From JAMXLO01 sp963818775 (GTDB taxonomy: Bacteria > Pseudomonadota > Alphaproteobacteria > Acetobacterales > Acetobacteraceae): DNA of 64,000 nt. The DNA is taken from assembly GCA_963818775.1 (NCBI GenBank), contig CAWFUF010000024.1, forward strand, positions 62,001-126,000, in the 5' to 3' direction. Position 1 is the first letter of the stretch; the number at the start of each line of letters is the position of its first letter. Position numbers and translations under genes: made by a program. This document shows positions 18,445 through 26,538 of the stretch, one piece after another. The notes beneath the pieces are model-generated. The model did no database searches. It was given only the letters and a program-made list of their open reading frames with translations, and was not told where the DNA came from.

Positions 18445-19401
18445 ATGCGCGTGAGAATGGGCCGAGCCATCGTATTTTCGGCCAGCATAGCCGCAGCAGC
18501 CTATCTTGGCTTTTCCTTCTGGGCCGGTTGGCATGATGTTGCGAGTGCATTCGCTGCGGTCGGCTGGAGCTCGACGGCCTACGTCCTCGGCCTATCCCTT
18601 ATCAACTATGTGGTGCGCTTCGTCCGTTGGCAACTCTACCTTTCTACCCTGGGGCATCCGGTGCCGATCCTCTCCAGTTGCATGATCTACTTCGCCGGCT
18701 TCGCCTTCACGACGACGCCAGGCAAGGCAGGTGAAATGCTGCGCGGGGTGTTCCTTGGGTCACGAGGTGTGCCCTTTGTCCACAGCACCGCTGCATTTCT
18801 CAGCGAGCGTCTGTCAGACCTTCTTGCGATAGTGTTGATCTGTTTGTTGGGATTCTCGGCTTATCCTCCAGGTCGATTTGTTGTCGTCATCGGCGCATTC
18901 GTGGTCGCGCTATTGGCGATTGGTTTATCCCAAAAGCGCGCGCTGGTGGCTCTTGGACGCTGGCTGGAAGGCCACAGTTCAAGATTGGTTCGGGCCGGTG
19001 GCCGCTTGGTTCCATTGCTGCTGGAAGCGAGGCGCTGTCACCGGCCTGAGATCCTTCTCATCGCGACACCGCTCTCCTTGCTGGCCTGGGCAGCTGAGGC
19101 TTTTGCCTTCTGCCTTGTGCTTGACCGGGTGGGGATCGGGGTCGGTCTGCCCTTCGGCATGTTCATATATGCCATCGCCACACTGGCCGGCGCTCTCAGT
19201 TTTCTGCCCGGAGGGCTTGGGAGTGCCGAGGCTGTCATGGTCGCAGCCCTACTCATGAAAGGCGCGCCCGAACCGCAAGCGGTCGCCGCCACCATCATCA
19301 TACGGCTTGCGACATTGTGGTTTTCCGTAGCGCTCGGCATCGGCGCTATCATTATCGGCCGGCGCAACCTGCTCCTGGTAGCAGGCGCAGAGGCCGCATG
19401 A
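18445..19401 (+). CDS. Lysylphosphatidylglycerol synthase-type integral membrane protein
   Basis: About 318 residues from the ATG at 18445 (a GTG at 18400 and an ATG at 18457 are alternatives; no strong ribosome site decides). Seven or eight hydrophobic segments and the family phrases YFAGFAFTTTPGKAGEMLRG and LSFLPGGLGSAEAVM identify the LPG_synthase_TM (AglD/UPF0104) superfamily. These proteins are thought to move or flip lipid-linked intermediates. The gene overlaps the DprE1-like gene by four bases (ATGA) and so belongs to the same operon as the epimerase pair, fitting a role in moving the lipid-linked sugar across the membrane. Confidence 0.85.
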   Translation: MRVRMGRAIVFSASIAAAAYLGFSFWAGWHDVASAFAAVGWSSTAYVLGLSLINYVVRFVRWQLYLSTLGHPVPILSSCMIYFAGFAFTTTPGKAGEMLRGVFLGSRGVPFVHSTAAFLSERLSDLLAIVLICLLGFSAYPPGRFVVVIGAFVVALLAIGLSQKRALVALGRWLEGHSSRLVRAGGRLVPLLLEARRCHRPEILLIATPLSLLAWAAEAFAFCLVLDRVGIGVGLPFGMFIYAIATLAGALSFLPGGLGSAEAVMVAALLMKGAPEPQAVAATIIIRLATLWFSVALGIGAIIIGRRNLLLVAGAEAA

Positions 19402-20696
19402 TGCAGCAGATCCTATCCTGGAACCGCTTTCCCAGGGTTGAGCCGGCGCGGGTGGAAGACCTCGCCACCCGTCATGACAATCTACCTGAACTTGGCCTGG
19501 GCGAGCATTGTATTGCCTACGGCAATGGCCGCAGCTACGGAGATGTTTGTCTCAACGAGGGCGGCGTGCTGTTGCGCACTCGTCGCCTGGATCATTTCAT
19601 CGCCTTCGATCGAAGCACCGGGCTATTGACGTGTGAGGCCGGAGTCCAACTCGTTGATATTCTGTCCTTCGCCGTTCCTCAGGGATGGTTTCTGCCAGTC
19701 ACGCCCGGCACGAGATTTGTCACAGTGGGGGGTGCCGTAGCTAATGACGTGCATGGCAAGAACCATCATGTCCAGGGTACTTTCGGCCATCATGTGGTGC
19801 AGCTTGAACTGCTGCGTTCGAACGGCGAGCGCATCATCTGTGGTCCGGACCTGAGGTCGGAGTGGTTCGCTGCGACAGTCGGTGGGCTGGGACTGACGGG
19901 CCTCATCACATGGATACAACTGGCCCTCATGCCGATGTGCAACCCGTTTATGGTTGTGCAGCCACATCGCTTTCGTGGCCTGGACGAATTCTGGTCGATA
20001 AGTGAGATGGCCGAGCGCGATTGGCCATATACGGTGGCGTGGCTTGATTGCGCCGGTGGTAATAGAAGGGGAATCCTTTTTGCGGGACGCCACGCTCCCG
20101 TCAAAGACGATCTGCCCGTTTGGCGAGAGCGTCGCCGCAACGTCGCCTTTGATCCGCCGTTCTCTCTGATCAGAAAGATATCGCTGCGCCCGTTCAATAT
20201 TGCCTATTACTATCGCCCGTTGCCTCGCGGGCCTGCCCTGATCCACCACATTCCATACTTCTACCCGCTTGATGCCGTGCTGAATTGGAACCGACTCTAT
20301 GGAAGGCGTGGATTTTTTCAGTATCAGTGCGTGCTGCCGCCAGAATGCGCGCGTACGGGGATCGACGACATGCTAACGATCATACACCGAAGGGGAGCCG
20401 GTTCCTGCGCCGTTCTGAAGGCCTTCGGTGCACGCCGCTCGATCGGAATGCTGTCTTTCGCCCGCCCTGGAGCCACACTGGCGCTGGACTTTCCCAACCA
20501 TGGCGACACAACCGAGAAACTGTTCACAGAACTCGATGCGGTTGTTAGGAATGCTGGCGGAGCACTATACCCAGCCAAGGATGCACGGATGTCGGGCGAA
20601 ATGTTTCGCGTCGGCTACCCGGCCTGGGAGCAGTTCAGTGAATTTATCGACCCGCGGTTTTCGTCGAGTTTTTGGCGCCGAGTTGCCGAGCAGTAG
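19398..20696 (+). CDS. DprE1-like FAD-linked decaprenylphosphoryl-ribose 2'-oxidase
   Basis: 432 residues from the ATG at 19398, which overlaps the preceding stop; the longer frame from 19317 lies inside the upstream gene. The N-terminal FAD-binding half carries GNGRSYGD and GGAVANDVHGKNHH, nearly the same as mycobacterial DprE1 (GGAIACDIHGKNHH). The C-terminal substrate half keeps FYPLDAVLNWNRLYG, FQYQCVLP and the lysine in YPAKDAR (K394, equal to K418 of DprE1). The cysteine that benzothiazinone drugs attack in mycobacteria (NICVDFP) is alanine here (TLALDFP, A362). DprE1 oxidises the ribose 2'-hydroxyl as the first half of epimerisation to arabinose. The next gene, abutting directly, is the DprE2-like reductase. 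Confidence 0.88.
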   Translation: MMQQILSWNRFPRVEPARVEDLATRHDNLPELGLGEHCIAYGNGRSYGDVCLNEGGVLLRTRRLDHFIAFDRSTGLLTCEAGVQLVDILSFAVPQGWFLPVTPGTRFVTVGGAVANDVHGKNHHVQGTFGHHVVQLELLRSNGERIICGPDLRSEWFAATVGGLGLTGLITWIQLALMPMCNPFMVVQPHRFRGLDEFWSISEMAERDWPYTVAWLDCAGGNRRGILFAGRHAPVKDDLPVWRERRRNVAFDPPFSLIRKISLRPFNIAYYYRPLPRGPALIHHIPYFYPLDAVLNWNRLYGRRGFFQYQCVLPPECARTGIDDMLTIIHRRGAGSCAVLKAFGARRSIGMLSFARPGATLALDFPNHGDTTEKLFTELDAVVRNAGGALYPAKDARMSGEMFRVGYPAWEQFSEFIDPRFSSSFWRRVAEQ

Positions 20697-21443
20697 ATGG
20701 CGCGGATAGCGATCTTCGGCGCAACGTCGGCAATAGCTACCTCCTGCGCGCGACTCTGGTTGTCGGAGGGAAGCAGCCTCTTTCTCGTCGCCCGTAACCC
20801 GGACAAGCTCCAGGTGCTGGTTGATGACCTCTGCGTACGAAAGGGACCAGCGCAGGTGCTAGCGCAGGCATGCGCCGATCTGAATGACTTCGAACGCCAC
20901 GAGGATCTTCTGGCCGAGGCGCGAAGGGCGCTCGGGGGGCTCGATGTGCTGTTGGTGGCGCACGGTTCGTTACCAGATCAGAGGGTCTGCGAGCTATCGG
21001 TCAACGCGACGCTGGACGAACTCCGTACCAATGCTCTCAGCATCATTTCACTCGTAACCTTGGCGGCCAATCTTTTCCAAACCGCTGGGCATGGCACGAT
21101 TGCGGTGATCAGCTCGGTTGCTGGAGACCGGGGTCGCCAGAGCAATTACGTGTATGGGACGGCCAAGGGCGCGGTTTCGCTTTTCCTTGAGGGCGTTCGC
21201 AATCGACTTAGCCGGTCGGGCGTCCGAGTGGTGACGATCAAGCCTGGCTTTGTCGATACGCCGATGACGGCCCACTTGGAAAAGAAGGGGCCACTCTGGG
21301 CTCAGCCGCAGACGATCGCCCGAGGTATCGCACGGGCGGTGAACGGTCGGCGTGATGTTGTGTATCTTCCCGGCTTTTGGCGGTGGATCATGGTGATCAT
21401 ACGACACATTCCGGAACCCATCTTCAAGCGCATGTCGCTGTGA
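20697..21443 (+). CDS. DprE2-like short-chain reductase
   Basis: 248 residues starting on the base after the DprE1-like stop (TAGATG). It has the SDR nucleotide site (IAIFGATSAIA), the catalytic serine in VISSVAGDRG and YVYGTAKG (YxxxK), and the DprE2-type hydrophobic end (IMVIIRHIPEPIFKRM). DprE2 reduces the keto intermediate made by DprE1 to give polyprenylphosphoryl-arabinose. Pairing with the DprE1-like gene makes this function much more likely than a generic SDR. Confidence 0.87.
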   Translation: MARIAIFGATSAIATSCARLWLSEGSSLFLVARNPDKLQVLVDDLCVRKGPAQVLAQACADLNDFERHEDLLAEARRALGGLDVLLVAHGSLPDQRVCELSVNATLDELRTNALSIISLVTLAANLFQTAGHGTIAVISSVAGDRGRQSNYVYGTAKGAVSLFLEGVRNRLSRSGVRVVTIKPGFVDTPMTAHLEKKGPLWAQPQTIARGIARAVNGRRDVVYLPGFWRWIMVIIRHIPEPIFKRMSL

Positions 21444-21905
21444 AGGCCCCGCGAGCATCAATGCCGCAGCCTGCACAGCGATGCTGACCCAGAGTAGTCC
21501 GAATGCATTACCTAATCGCAACAGTGCGAACGGCCGCAAAACGGCGGCTGTCGTTCTGCGCTTGGTCATCGGCCTGGGCGCAATGGCCGCCCATATGCAG
21601 ACCACCAGCAACCGGCCGATCAATGCAATGTGGACAACGGTCCTGCGAAGAATGTGCACTGTATCGAATCCATAGCGCCTTTGCAGTAGCCGTACCCTGC
21701 TCGCCGCAACGACCATTGGTTCCATCCGCTCCGGCGCGCGCTGACGAGTGCCATAAAGGCGAGTCCGTCCCGCCCCTTTGTCAATGATTGCCTGACGCCT
21801 TCCTCCAGCATCATCGTGCAACCGCGAAGCGACGTCTCGGCGATGTCAATTTCGGATGTGGCTCAGCCCGGCAGAGTCACATGAACCGAATCCACCAAAG
21901 TAGTG
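21444..21905. other. Gap without a convincing gene
   Basis: Frames on both strands contain a hydrophobic-looking stretch (minus strand, ALLRLGNAFGLLWVSIAVQ around 21450-21560) but no acceptable start and stop pair outside the DprE2-like gene. In mycobacteria a GtrA-type protein lies nearby; a decayed small membrane gene is possible here but not supportable. Confidence 0.3.
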
Positions 21906-23531
21906 CTAGTGCCCCTGTGCGCATCCTGTCAGGCGCCAAGCATATAGGTAGTTATCGCCTTCGTCGCCGTTCGTCCTATTGTCGTATTTCGCGAGATCAA
22001 AGACGCGGCCGATCTCGTCTGATGGCTGAAAGGTCAAGACTGGCCCGGGAAAGTCTGTAAGCGTGGGTCGCAACACTGGCACTGAAATCTTATCATAAGC
22101 CCCCAGATCACGTTGGTAGGCAAGGAAGTAGCGTACGCCTCGCGCGCAGAGCAGCCGCCGGATGTCTGCGTGATTCTGGAGCGCCTCGAAATAGGCGCGA
22201 TCATTGACGAGGCCTTCGAGTTGAGTGAGAGGCCCGGCATAATGGCCGGCGAAGGAGCCTGCCCGGTCGCCCATCGCGACACGATCGCCGGCAAAAGTCG
22301 TACCGAACCTTGCGATCGCTTCAAGGTTGATCGCCTCGAAGGATAGCGGCAGTTCCGTGACACCCTTTCTCACCTCCAACCCGACCAAGCCAAGGGCAAG
22401 CATTCCCGCCACGACTGCATCCCACCGCGGTGGGAGACGAATCATCGTCGTGGCCATGACATCATCCAGAAGATGAAACAGAGCGGCAAGTCCGATGACT
22501 GCGGGGAATGCGTACCACGGCCATACCACCCAGGACGAAAATGCCACTAGCTTCACCTCAAAGAGCGCGAAGCCAACCAGGAAGCCCAGGCAAAACAACT
22601 GGGATTTCCACCCAGGCCTGGTGACGAACATTGAGGCGCCGACCAGGACAAAGAACAGTATCGGCCGACCGACGAATGAGTTGAGGAAGGAAAGCGTCGA
22701 CCTCACAGTGTCTGCCCCATGCCAGTAGGCACCCATCTGTTGGAGCAGGGCTCGGTTCAATTGCAACCCGCCGAGCGATTTGACAGCTCCAGAGACCGGA
22801 AAAGGCAACCCGAAGAGCCAGAGATTGATCCCAACGTACAGCGCCCCCGCGATGCTGACGAGCGTCATGGACAACAGCACCCGCCGGACGCTGCCCAGGA
22901 CCACGATCAGGGTCGGCAGGATGAAGACTGCAGCGTCGAGACGTGCGCCAATGGCCAGGATGGCCAGAGCGCTAAGCGCAAGCGTGCGCTCCTTGCCGTC
23001 AAGGTGTTCGACCGAAACCCGCGTGAACAGGCCCAAGAAGAAGAGGAAAAGCGAGACCTCCATCCCCCTGGCAACCATGGGCCATGCCAGCACCGTATAG
23101 GCAGCGGCGAATGCCACGTAGAACAGCACGGAAACGGTTCGAAAGGACTGCAGAAAGAACCACAATCCAACGGTCGTCAGCAATACCTCGATCGTGATAG
23201 TGACGGCGGCACTACTCCCGAAAAGCACATCCTGCGCCACCAGAAGCAGCAACCAGAGTGGGTGGTACCCGTTAGTGAGTGTTTGTCCGTCGAAAGTGCT
23301 GATTCCGGTCGTCGCGATATGCTGGGCGACCACCGTATAATAATACGCGTCATCTTCCAGACGCAGCCCGCCAGTTTGGCGTTGCTGGATCGCCAGACGG
23401 AGACACATGACGGCAAGGAAAAGAGCGCAGACTAGCATTGCCTGGAGCGGGGATCCGACAGCTTCTGGAAGATCGGTGCCCCGACCCTGCGCTTTTAGCG
23501 GCGGGAGCCGGACAACATAATTTCGGCGCAT
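21906..23531 (-). CDS. GT-C type membrane glycosyltransferase-like protein
   Basis: 541 residues from the ATG at 23531, chosen because AGGAGAA lies eight bases upstream and because sequence further upstream belongs to an IS3 remnant. About ten membrane segments follow an early acidic loop LRLEDDAYYYTVVAQHI and DGQTLTNGYHPLW, the pattern of polyprenyl-phosphate-sugar dependent (GT-C) transferases, where acidic residues in the first outer loop are catalytic. The C-terminal 130 residues are a soluble periplasmic domain. Context suggests it uses the polyprenylphosphoryl-arabinose-type donor made by the neighbouring genes; this is inference. Confidence 0.75.
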   Translation of the reverse strand: MRRNYVVRLPPLKAQGRGTDLPEAVGSPLQAMLVCALFLAVMCLRLAIQQRQTGGLRLEDDAYYYTVVAQHIATTGISTFDGQTLTNGYHPLWLLLLVAQDVLFGSSAAVTITIEVLLTTVGLWFFLQSFRTVSVLFYVAFAAAYTVLAWPMVARGMEVSLFLFFLGLFTRVSVEHLDGKERTLALSALAILAIGARLDAAVFILPTLIVVLGSVRRVLLSMTLVSIAGALYVGINLWLFGLPFPVSGAVKSLGGLQLNRALLQQMGAYWHGADTVRSTLSFLNSFVGRPILFFVLVGASMFVTRPGWKSQLFCLGFLVGFALFEVKLVAFSSWVVWPWYAFPAVIGLAALFHLLDDVMATTMIRLPPRWDAVVAGMLALGLVGLEVRKGVTELPLSFEAINLEAIARFGTTFAGDRVAMGDRAGSFAGHYAGPLTQLEGLVNDRAYFEALQNHADIRRLLCARGVRYFLAYQRDLGAYDKISVPVLRPTLTDFPGPVLTFQPSDEIGRVFDLAKYDNRTNGDEGDNYLYAWRLTGCAQGH

Positions 23532-23569
23532 CAATAGACTTCTCCTGCTGGCGCTTCTAACGTTAGCCG

Positions 23570-23743
23570 AGCCTCTCGAAGGACGTATGCACGGTGATGA
23601 TTGCCTCGATCTCGGCCAGCAACGCCGCATCGGCGAGCGCAACAACCGTTTTTCGGCTGTGCCATATCCAGGGCCTCGCGCAGGATCTCCATCTCCAGCG
23701 TCTTCTTGCCCAACAAACCTTGCAGCTCGCGTAAACCAATCAA
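23570..23743 (-). pseudogene. IS3-family transposase remnant (OrfA end and OrfB start)
   Basis: The frame from 23743 reads LRELQGLLGKKTLEMEILREALD, the typical C-terminus of IS3-family OrfA. A second frame overlapping at the A run then reads ALLAEIEAIITVHTSFERLG, like the beginning of OrfB. The two lie in the relation expected of the programmed frameshift of IS3 elements. Only about 170 bases remain, abutting the glycosyltransferase gene, so an insertion sequence once ended here. Confidence 0.65.
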
Positions 23744-23771
23744 ATTATCCGCAACCCTCCCCGACGGGACT

Positions 23772-24734
23772 CTAAGGGCGCCTAGCGTATTCGCGGAAGT
23801 ACCTCATGTGGGCGTATACTGGTAGACTGGCAAGATTTGGGTCGATAGGGCTGGTTTGCTGGTAATTTGCTCCTGTCAGGAGATACCAGTACATACGGTA
23901 GTGCGTATAGCTGCCGTCAGGCGTTGGGACCCGAAAGACCTGCACGCCGTCAACATAAAAAGTGATAAAATTGACCTGCCAGTCGACGCCATAGGTATGC
24001 ATTACGGAAGCGTCGAAGCCATCACGGCTAGACGTGGCGTAGGTCTGGGTTTTACCCCCTCTTTCGTTGACTTGGATCTTCATCCACTGCACGCCGCCCG
24101 CGTCAGTGTAGATCAGCGGAAAGTCGATTTCTGGCGGCCACACCATAGGGAAAGGTTGCGCCTCTTCATCTGCCTGGAAGGTAAAACCCGGTAACCTATC
24201 AACAGCCACCTGCATCTCGACGTAGCCAAATCTGCGCCGAGACGTCTGGGAGCTATTCAGCAGCGCCCCGACATACTTCATGTTGGTGCAGCGACATTGT
24301 GAGTGGACATACGATTGGCTCCTCGAGGGAGCGGGCAAGAGCGCCAATTTCAGCCCATTGCTGTCAATCTGGTACAACGGCGCCGGACGAGGTCCGCCCG
24401 AAACCGGCGTGCTTGGGTTGAATGGGTTGATCCACCACTGGTCACCCATTTCCTGAAAGTTAGCACCACCCCGTCCCCTGGGTGTATCCGGTGCCACCAG
24501 TTGCCAGTTATCCCCGCGTCGCCAGATGTCATGTAGCGATAACGATGTGAACTCGTCATCGAAGAGAGGGCGCACGCTTTGTTGTGAAGGCCAATCGATG
24601 CGGTTGCACTTGGACCTTGCCTCTGTGATCGCCGGCATCGTTGCTGACGCGCATTCCGGTGAAGTTCCGGGCTGCGCATGCGCGATCGTCGCAGCAATGA
24701 ACAGGAGCAGCAGGATGGTAAGGAGTCGGCTCAT
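23772..24734 (-). CDS. GH16-like secreted protein, catalytic acid/base apparently missing
   Basis: About 320 residues from the ATG at 24734 (in-frame ATGs at 24749, 24761 and 24788 are alternatives), beginning with a signal peptide (LLTILLLLFIAATIAHAQ). The body shows the jelly-roll pattern of glycoside hydrolase family 16 (FDDEFTSLSLHDIWRRG, RRFGYVEMQVAV, HTYGVDWQVNFITFYVDG). The catalytic signature should read E-x-D-x-(x)-E, but here it is PPEIDFPLIY near residue 202: the nucleophile and assisting Asp are present while the acid/base Glu is replaced. It may be inactive, binding, or use another residue. It stands at the end of the polysaccharide region. Confidence 0.75.
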   Translation of the reverse strand: MSRLLTILLLLFIAATIAHAQPGTSPECASATMPAITEARSKCNRIDWPSQQSVRPLFDDEFTSLSLHDIWRRGDNWQLVAPDTPRGRGGANFQEMGDQWWINPFNPSTPVSGGPRPAPLYQIDSNGLKLALLPAPSRSQSYVHSQCRCTNMKYVGALLNSSQTSRRRFGYVEMQVAVDRLPGFTFQADEEAQPFPMVWPPEIDFPLIYTDAGGVQWMKIQVNERGGKTQTYATSSRDGFDASVMHTYGVDWQVNFITFYVDGVQVFRVPTPDGSYTHYRMYWYLLTGANYQQTSPIDPNLASLPVYAHMRYFREYARRP

Positions 24735-25057
24735 GGCGTGGTCTCGCATTGCAGCTACCATGCCACGGCGCGACTTATCGTCGGGCAAGTGCTGGCACCA
24801 TGGCCCCCTCCAAGCGCATGCCCGCTCGCCGGAACAGCGGATGACCCGCCGTAACTCCTCCGCGAAACGCCGCTGGCGCGGACCACCTGCGACGTGCCGA
24901 CGGTGACGTCCGCAATCAGCTCGCGAAGGAGCTCTGAGCGGCGCGGGCGCAGGCGTGATACCAGCGAGTTCGGATTAGCGTGATTGAACAGTCTACCCAC
25001 CATCGTTGAGACCCGACCTCTCACCGAGAGGCGCGCCATAGCGACTTGCCCCCTCGG
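24735..25057. other. Gap, possible methyltransferase remnant
   Basis: A minus-strand frame (24755-25039) contains NHANPNSLVSRLRPRRSELLRELIADV, which resembles the N-terminus of SAM-dependent methyltransferases found in polysaccharide loci, but no SAM-binding motif follows. I read this as either a chance frame or the stub of a deleted gene. Confidence 0.2.
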
Positions 25058-25474
25058 CTATCTCTGCGGAAGCGGCCCATAATTGGGAAAGCGCCGCCCC
25101 AGTGCGCTGCGCAATCCACTGTCATTGCGCTCTTGCCATTGCGGAATTGCGGCTTGGATCAGTGAGAGCAACCGAACGTGTCGGTTCGTCGCTTCCATCG
25201 CCACCAGTATCGGCGCCGACGCGGCCGCCAAATCGGCGCGCGTCTTGCCCAGTGACATCTCTCCGCGACCCTCTTTCCGGGCGGCGATGACCAGCTCTCT
25301 GGCAGGCTCCGCCGCGCGGTCCAGTCGCTTGGTCTCGGCGACAGACCATTCGACGGCCGCCATCACCTCGTCCGCTGTCATCTCGTGCAACATCCGCTCA
25401 ACCGGCTTGCCATCGGCATTGTAAAGAGTGAACCGCTCATTGAGTGCGGCCGTAGGGTCAGGCGGGCCGGTCAC
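25058..25474 (-). CDS. Hypothetical protein, 138 residues
   Basis: Starts at a GTG that overlaps the stop of the upstream 57-residue gene (GTGA), a coupling that supports both. The protein is charged and helix-rich (MTADEVMAAVEWSVAETKRLDRAAEPARELVIAARKE avoided in full; see residues 32-68) with a C-terminal segment WQERNDSGLRSALGRRFPNYG. No family is recognised. Its size, pairing and location in a decayed mobile region would suit a phage-derived gene, but this is only inference. Confidence 0.55.
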   Translation of the reverse strand: MTGPPDPTAALNERFTLYNADGKPVERMLHEMTADEVMAAVEWSVAETKRLDRAAEPARELVIAARKEGRGEMSLGKTRADLAAASAPILVAMEATNRHVRLLSLIQAAIPQWQERNDSGLRSALGRRFPNYGPLPQR

Positions 25475-25644
25475 TCAGTTTCCTTCCGGGGCGCAATCAG
25501 CCCTTCAACCAGCGAACCTAGCGCCTCTGCCACTCTCGTAGCGTGCGGGAGGGTCACCTCCCACATTCCGGCGGCGGTCCACACCACCAGCCGCTCAATG
25601 GTGACTTCGACGCTGATGCTGTCGAAGTCCTCCTCTTTAATCAT
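25471..25644 (-). CDS. Hypothetical small protein, 57 residues
   Basis: ATG at 25644 with GGGGAG ten bases upstream. The product begins MIKEEDFDSISVEVTIERL and ends LIAPRKETE; it is acidic with a central WTAAGMWEV stretch. The stop TGA overlaps the next gene's GTG by three bases, so the two are translationally coupled. No similarity is recognised. Confidence 0.5.
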   Translation of the reverse strand: MIKEEDFDSISVEVTIERLVVWTAAGMWEVTLPHATRVAEALGSLVEGLIAPRKETE

Positions 25645-25751
25645 ACCGGGCTCCCCGCAAGCGGGTTATCAACTCACTGAGGCACACTCGCTCGATACCA
25701 CGCAAGTTTGTGTCTAGCGCACATTCGCGTGCTTGGGTTTTTGCTGGCGGC

Positions 25752-25779
25752 AAAAAAGCCTCCCCCTGGGGGCCGGCAG
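25752..25779 (-). terminator. Candidate intrinsic terminator
   Basis: On the minus strand a GC-rich inverted repeat (GCC...CCCC-CAG-GGGG...GGC) is followed directly by six T. It lies 60 bases downstream of the 58-residue gene ending at 25838 and would end its transcript. Confidence 0.5.
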
Positions 25780-25837
25780 TGAGCGCGTATGAGCTAGAGC
25801 CAGGGTGTTGGCCGACTGAACCCATACGGAACCCTGC

Positions 25838-26014
25838 TCACCTCTTAGACGGGTCGACCTTCACTGTCGGCGCCGGGTTCAGCATAGATGCGACAAAATC
25901 ATCCAAAAACGCTTTGCGCGGCCCGAGGAGGACCGCCGCGGACCCCACCGCGATCAGACCGATGACTTGCAACATATATATCAGCCATGGCGGCACGGGC
26001 TTGCGCTGCGGCAA
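25838..26014 (-). CDS. Small single-pass membrane protein, 58 residues, TTG start
   Basis: The TTG at 26014 is preceded by the unusually strong ribosome site GGAGAGGAG. The product has a Pro/Arg N-terminus (PQRKPVPPW), one membrane helix (LIYMLQVIGLIAVGSAAVLL) and a charged tail (GPRKAFLDDF, VKVDPSKR). A candidate terminator follows. The layout resembles small phage membrane proteins such as holins, but one helix is not diagnostic and no family is recognised. Confidence 0.5.
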   Translation of the reverse strand: MPQRKPVPPWLIYMLQVIGLIAVGSAAVLLGPRKAFLDDFVASMLNPAPTVKVDPSKR

Positions 26015-26538
26015 TGTCTCCTCTCCCCCGTCAATCGAGCACGATCCCCTGCCGCCGGAACAGCGGACCTGTGCAGCTCTCCTCTACGAGGATAACCCGG
26101 CACAGAACGAATGCTGCAACCGTGCTCGCTCCTGTCAATGACGTGCCGCTTCGCGGTGCCTGCAGCATCGCACTGGCCGAGTTCGGTTCAAATCGCCAGC
26201 AACCGCTTTAAACTGGGCCAGCAATTTCCACTCCCCCGACGTCCGATCAGCGCGGCCTGCATGCCGACAGTGCTATCGTCACCACTTCGCGCAGCACCTC
26301 TGCAGCACCGGGGCGTTCAACTGTGGCGGGGAAGGAAGCCGCGCTAGGATCCGCTGTAACATCGCCCATGCCGCTCCATCAAGGTGGCGACCTGCGGCAT
26401 CCCGGCCGCCTGCTCCTTCATCCAACGGACGAACCCGCTTCGCGGGTGACGCGTCCGGACTCTCCTGTGCGCTCTCCCGTGGGCAGTCGCTGTCGCTCCA
26501 AATAGATGCCGCTCGTGGCTTTCCCAGATGTGCAGCGT
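26015..26538. other. Gap without a convincing gene
   Basis: Only short frames without ribosome sites. A minus-strand frame ending just before the 58-residue gene (LTGASTVAAFVLCRVILVEES, TTG start) looks weakly like a lipoprotein or signal segment but is too uncertain to call. Confidence 0.3.

Noticed and set aside
21048..21821. 257-residue minus-strand frame
   Set aside because: It runs mostly antisense to the DprE2-like gene; its only protein-like text is a short hydrophobic stretch outside it.
25752..25779. Possible CRISPR or longer repeat array in the accessory region
   Set aside because: Only single hairpins and one 10-bp duplication are present; no spaced direct repeats were seen anywhere in the window.
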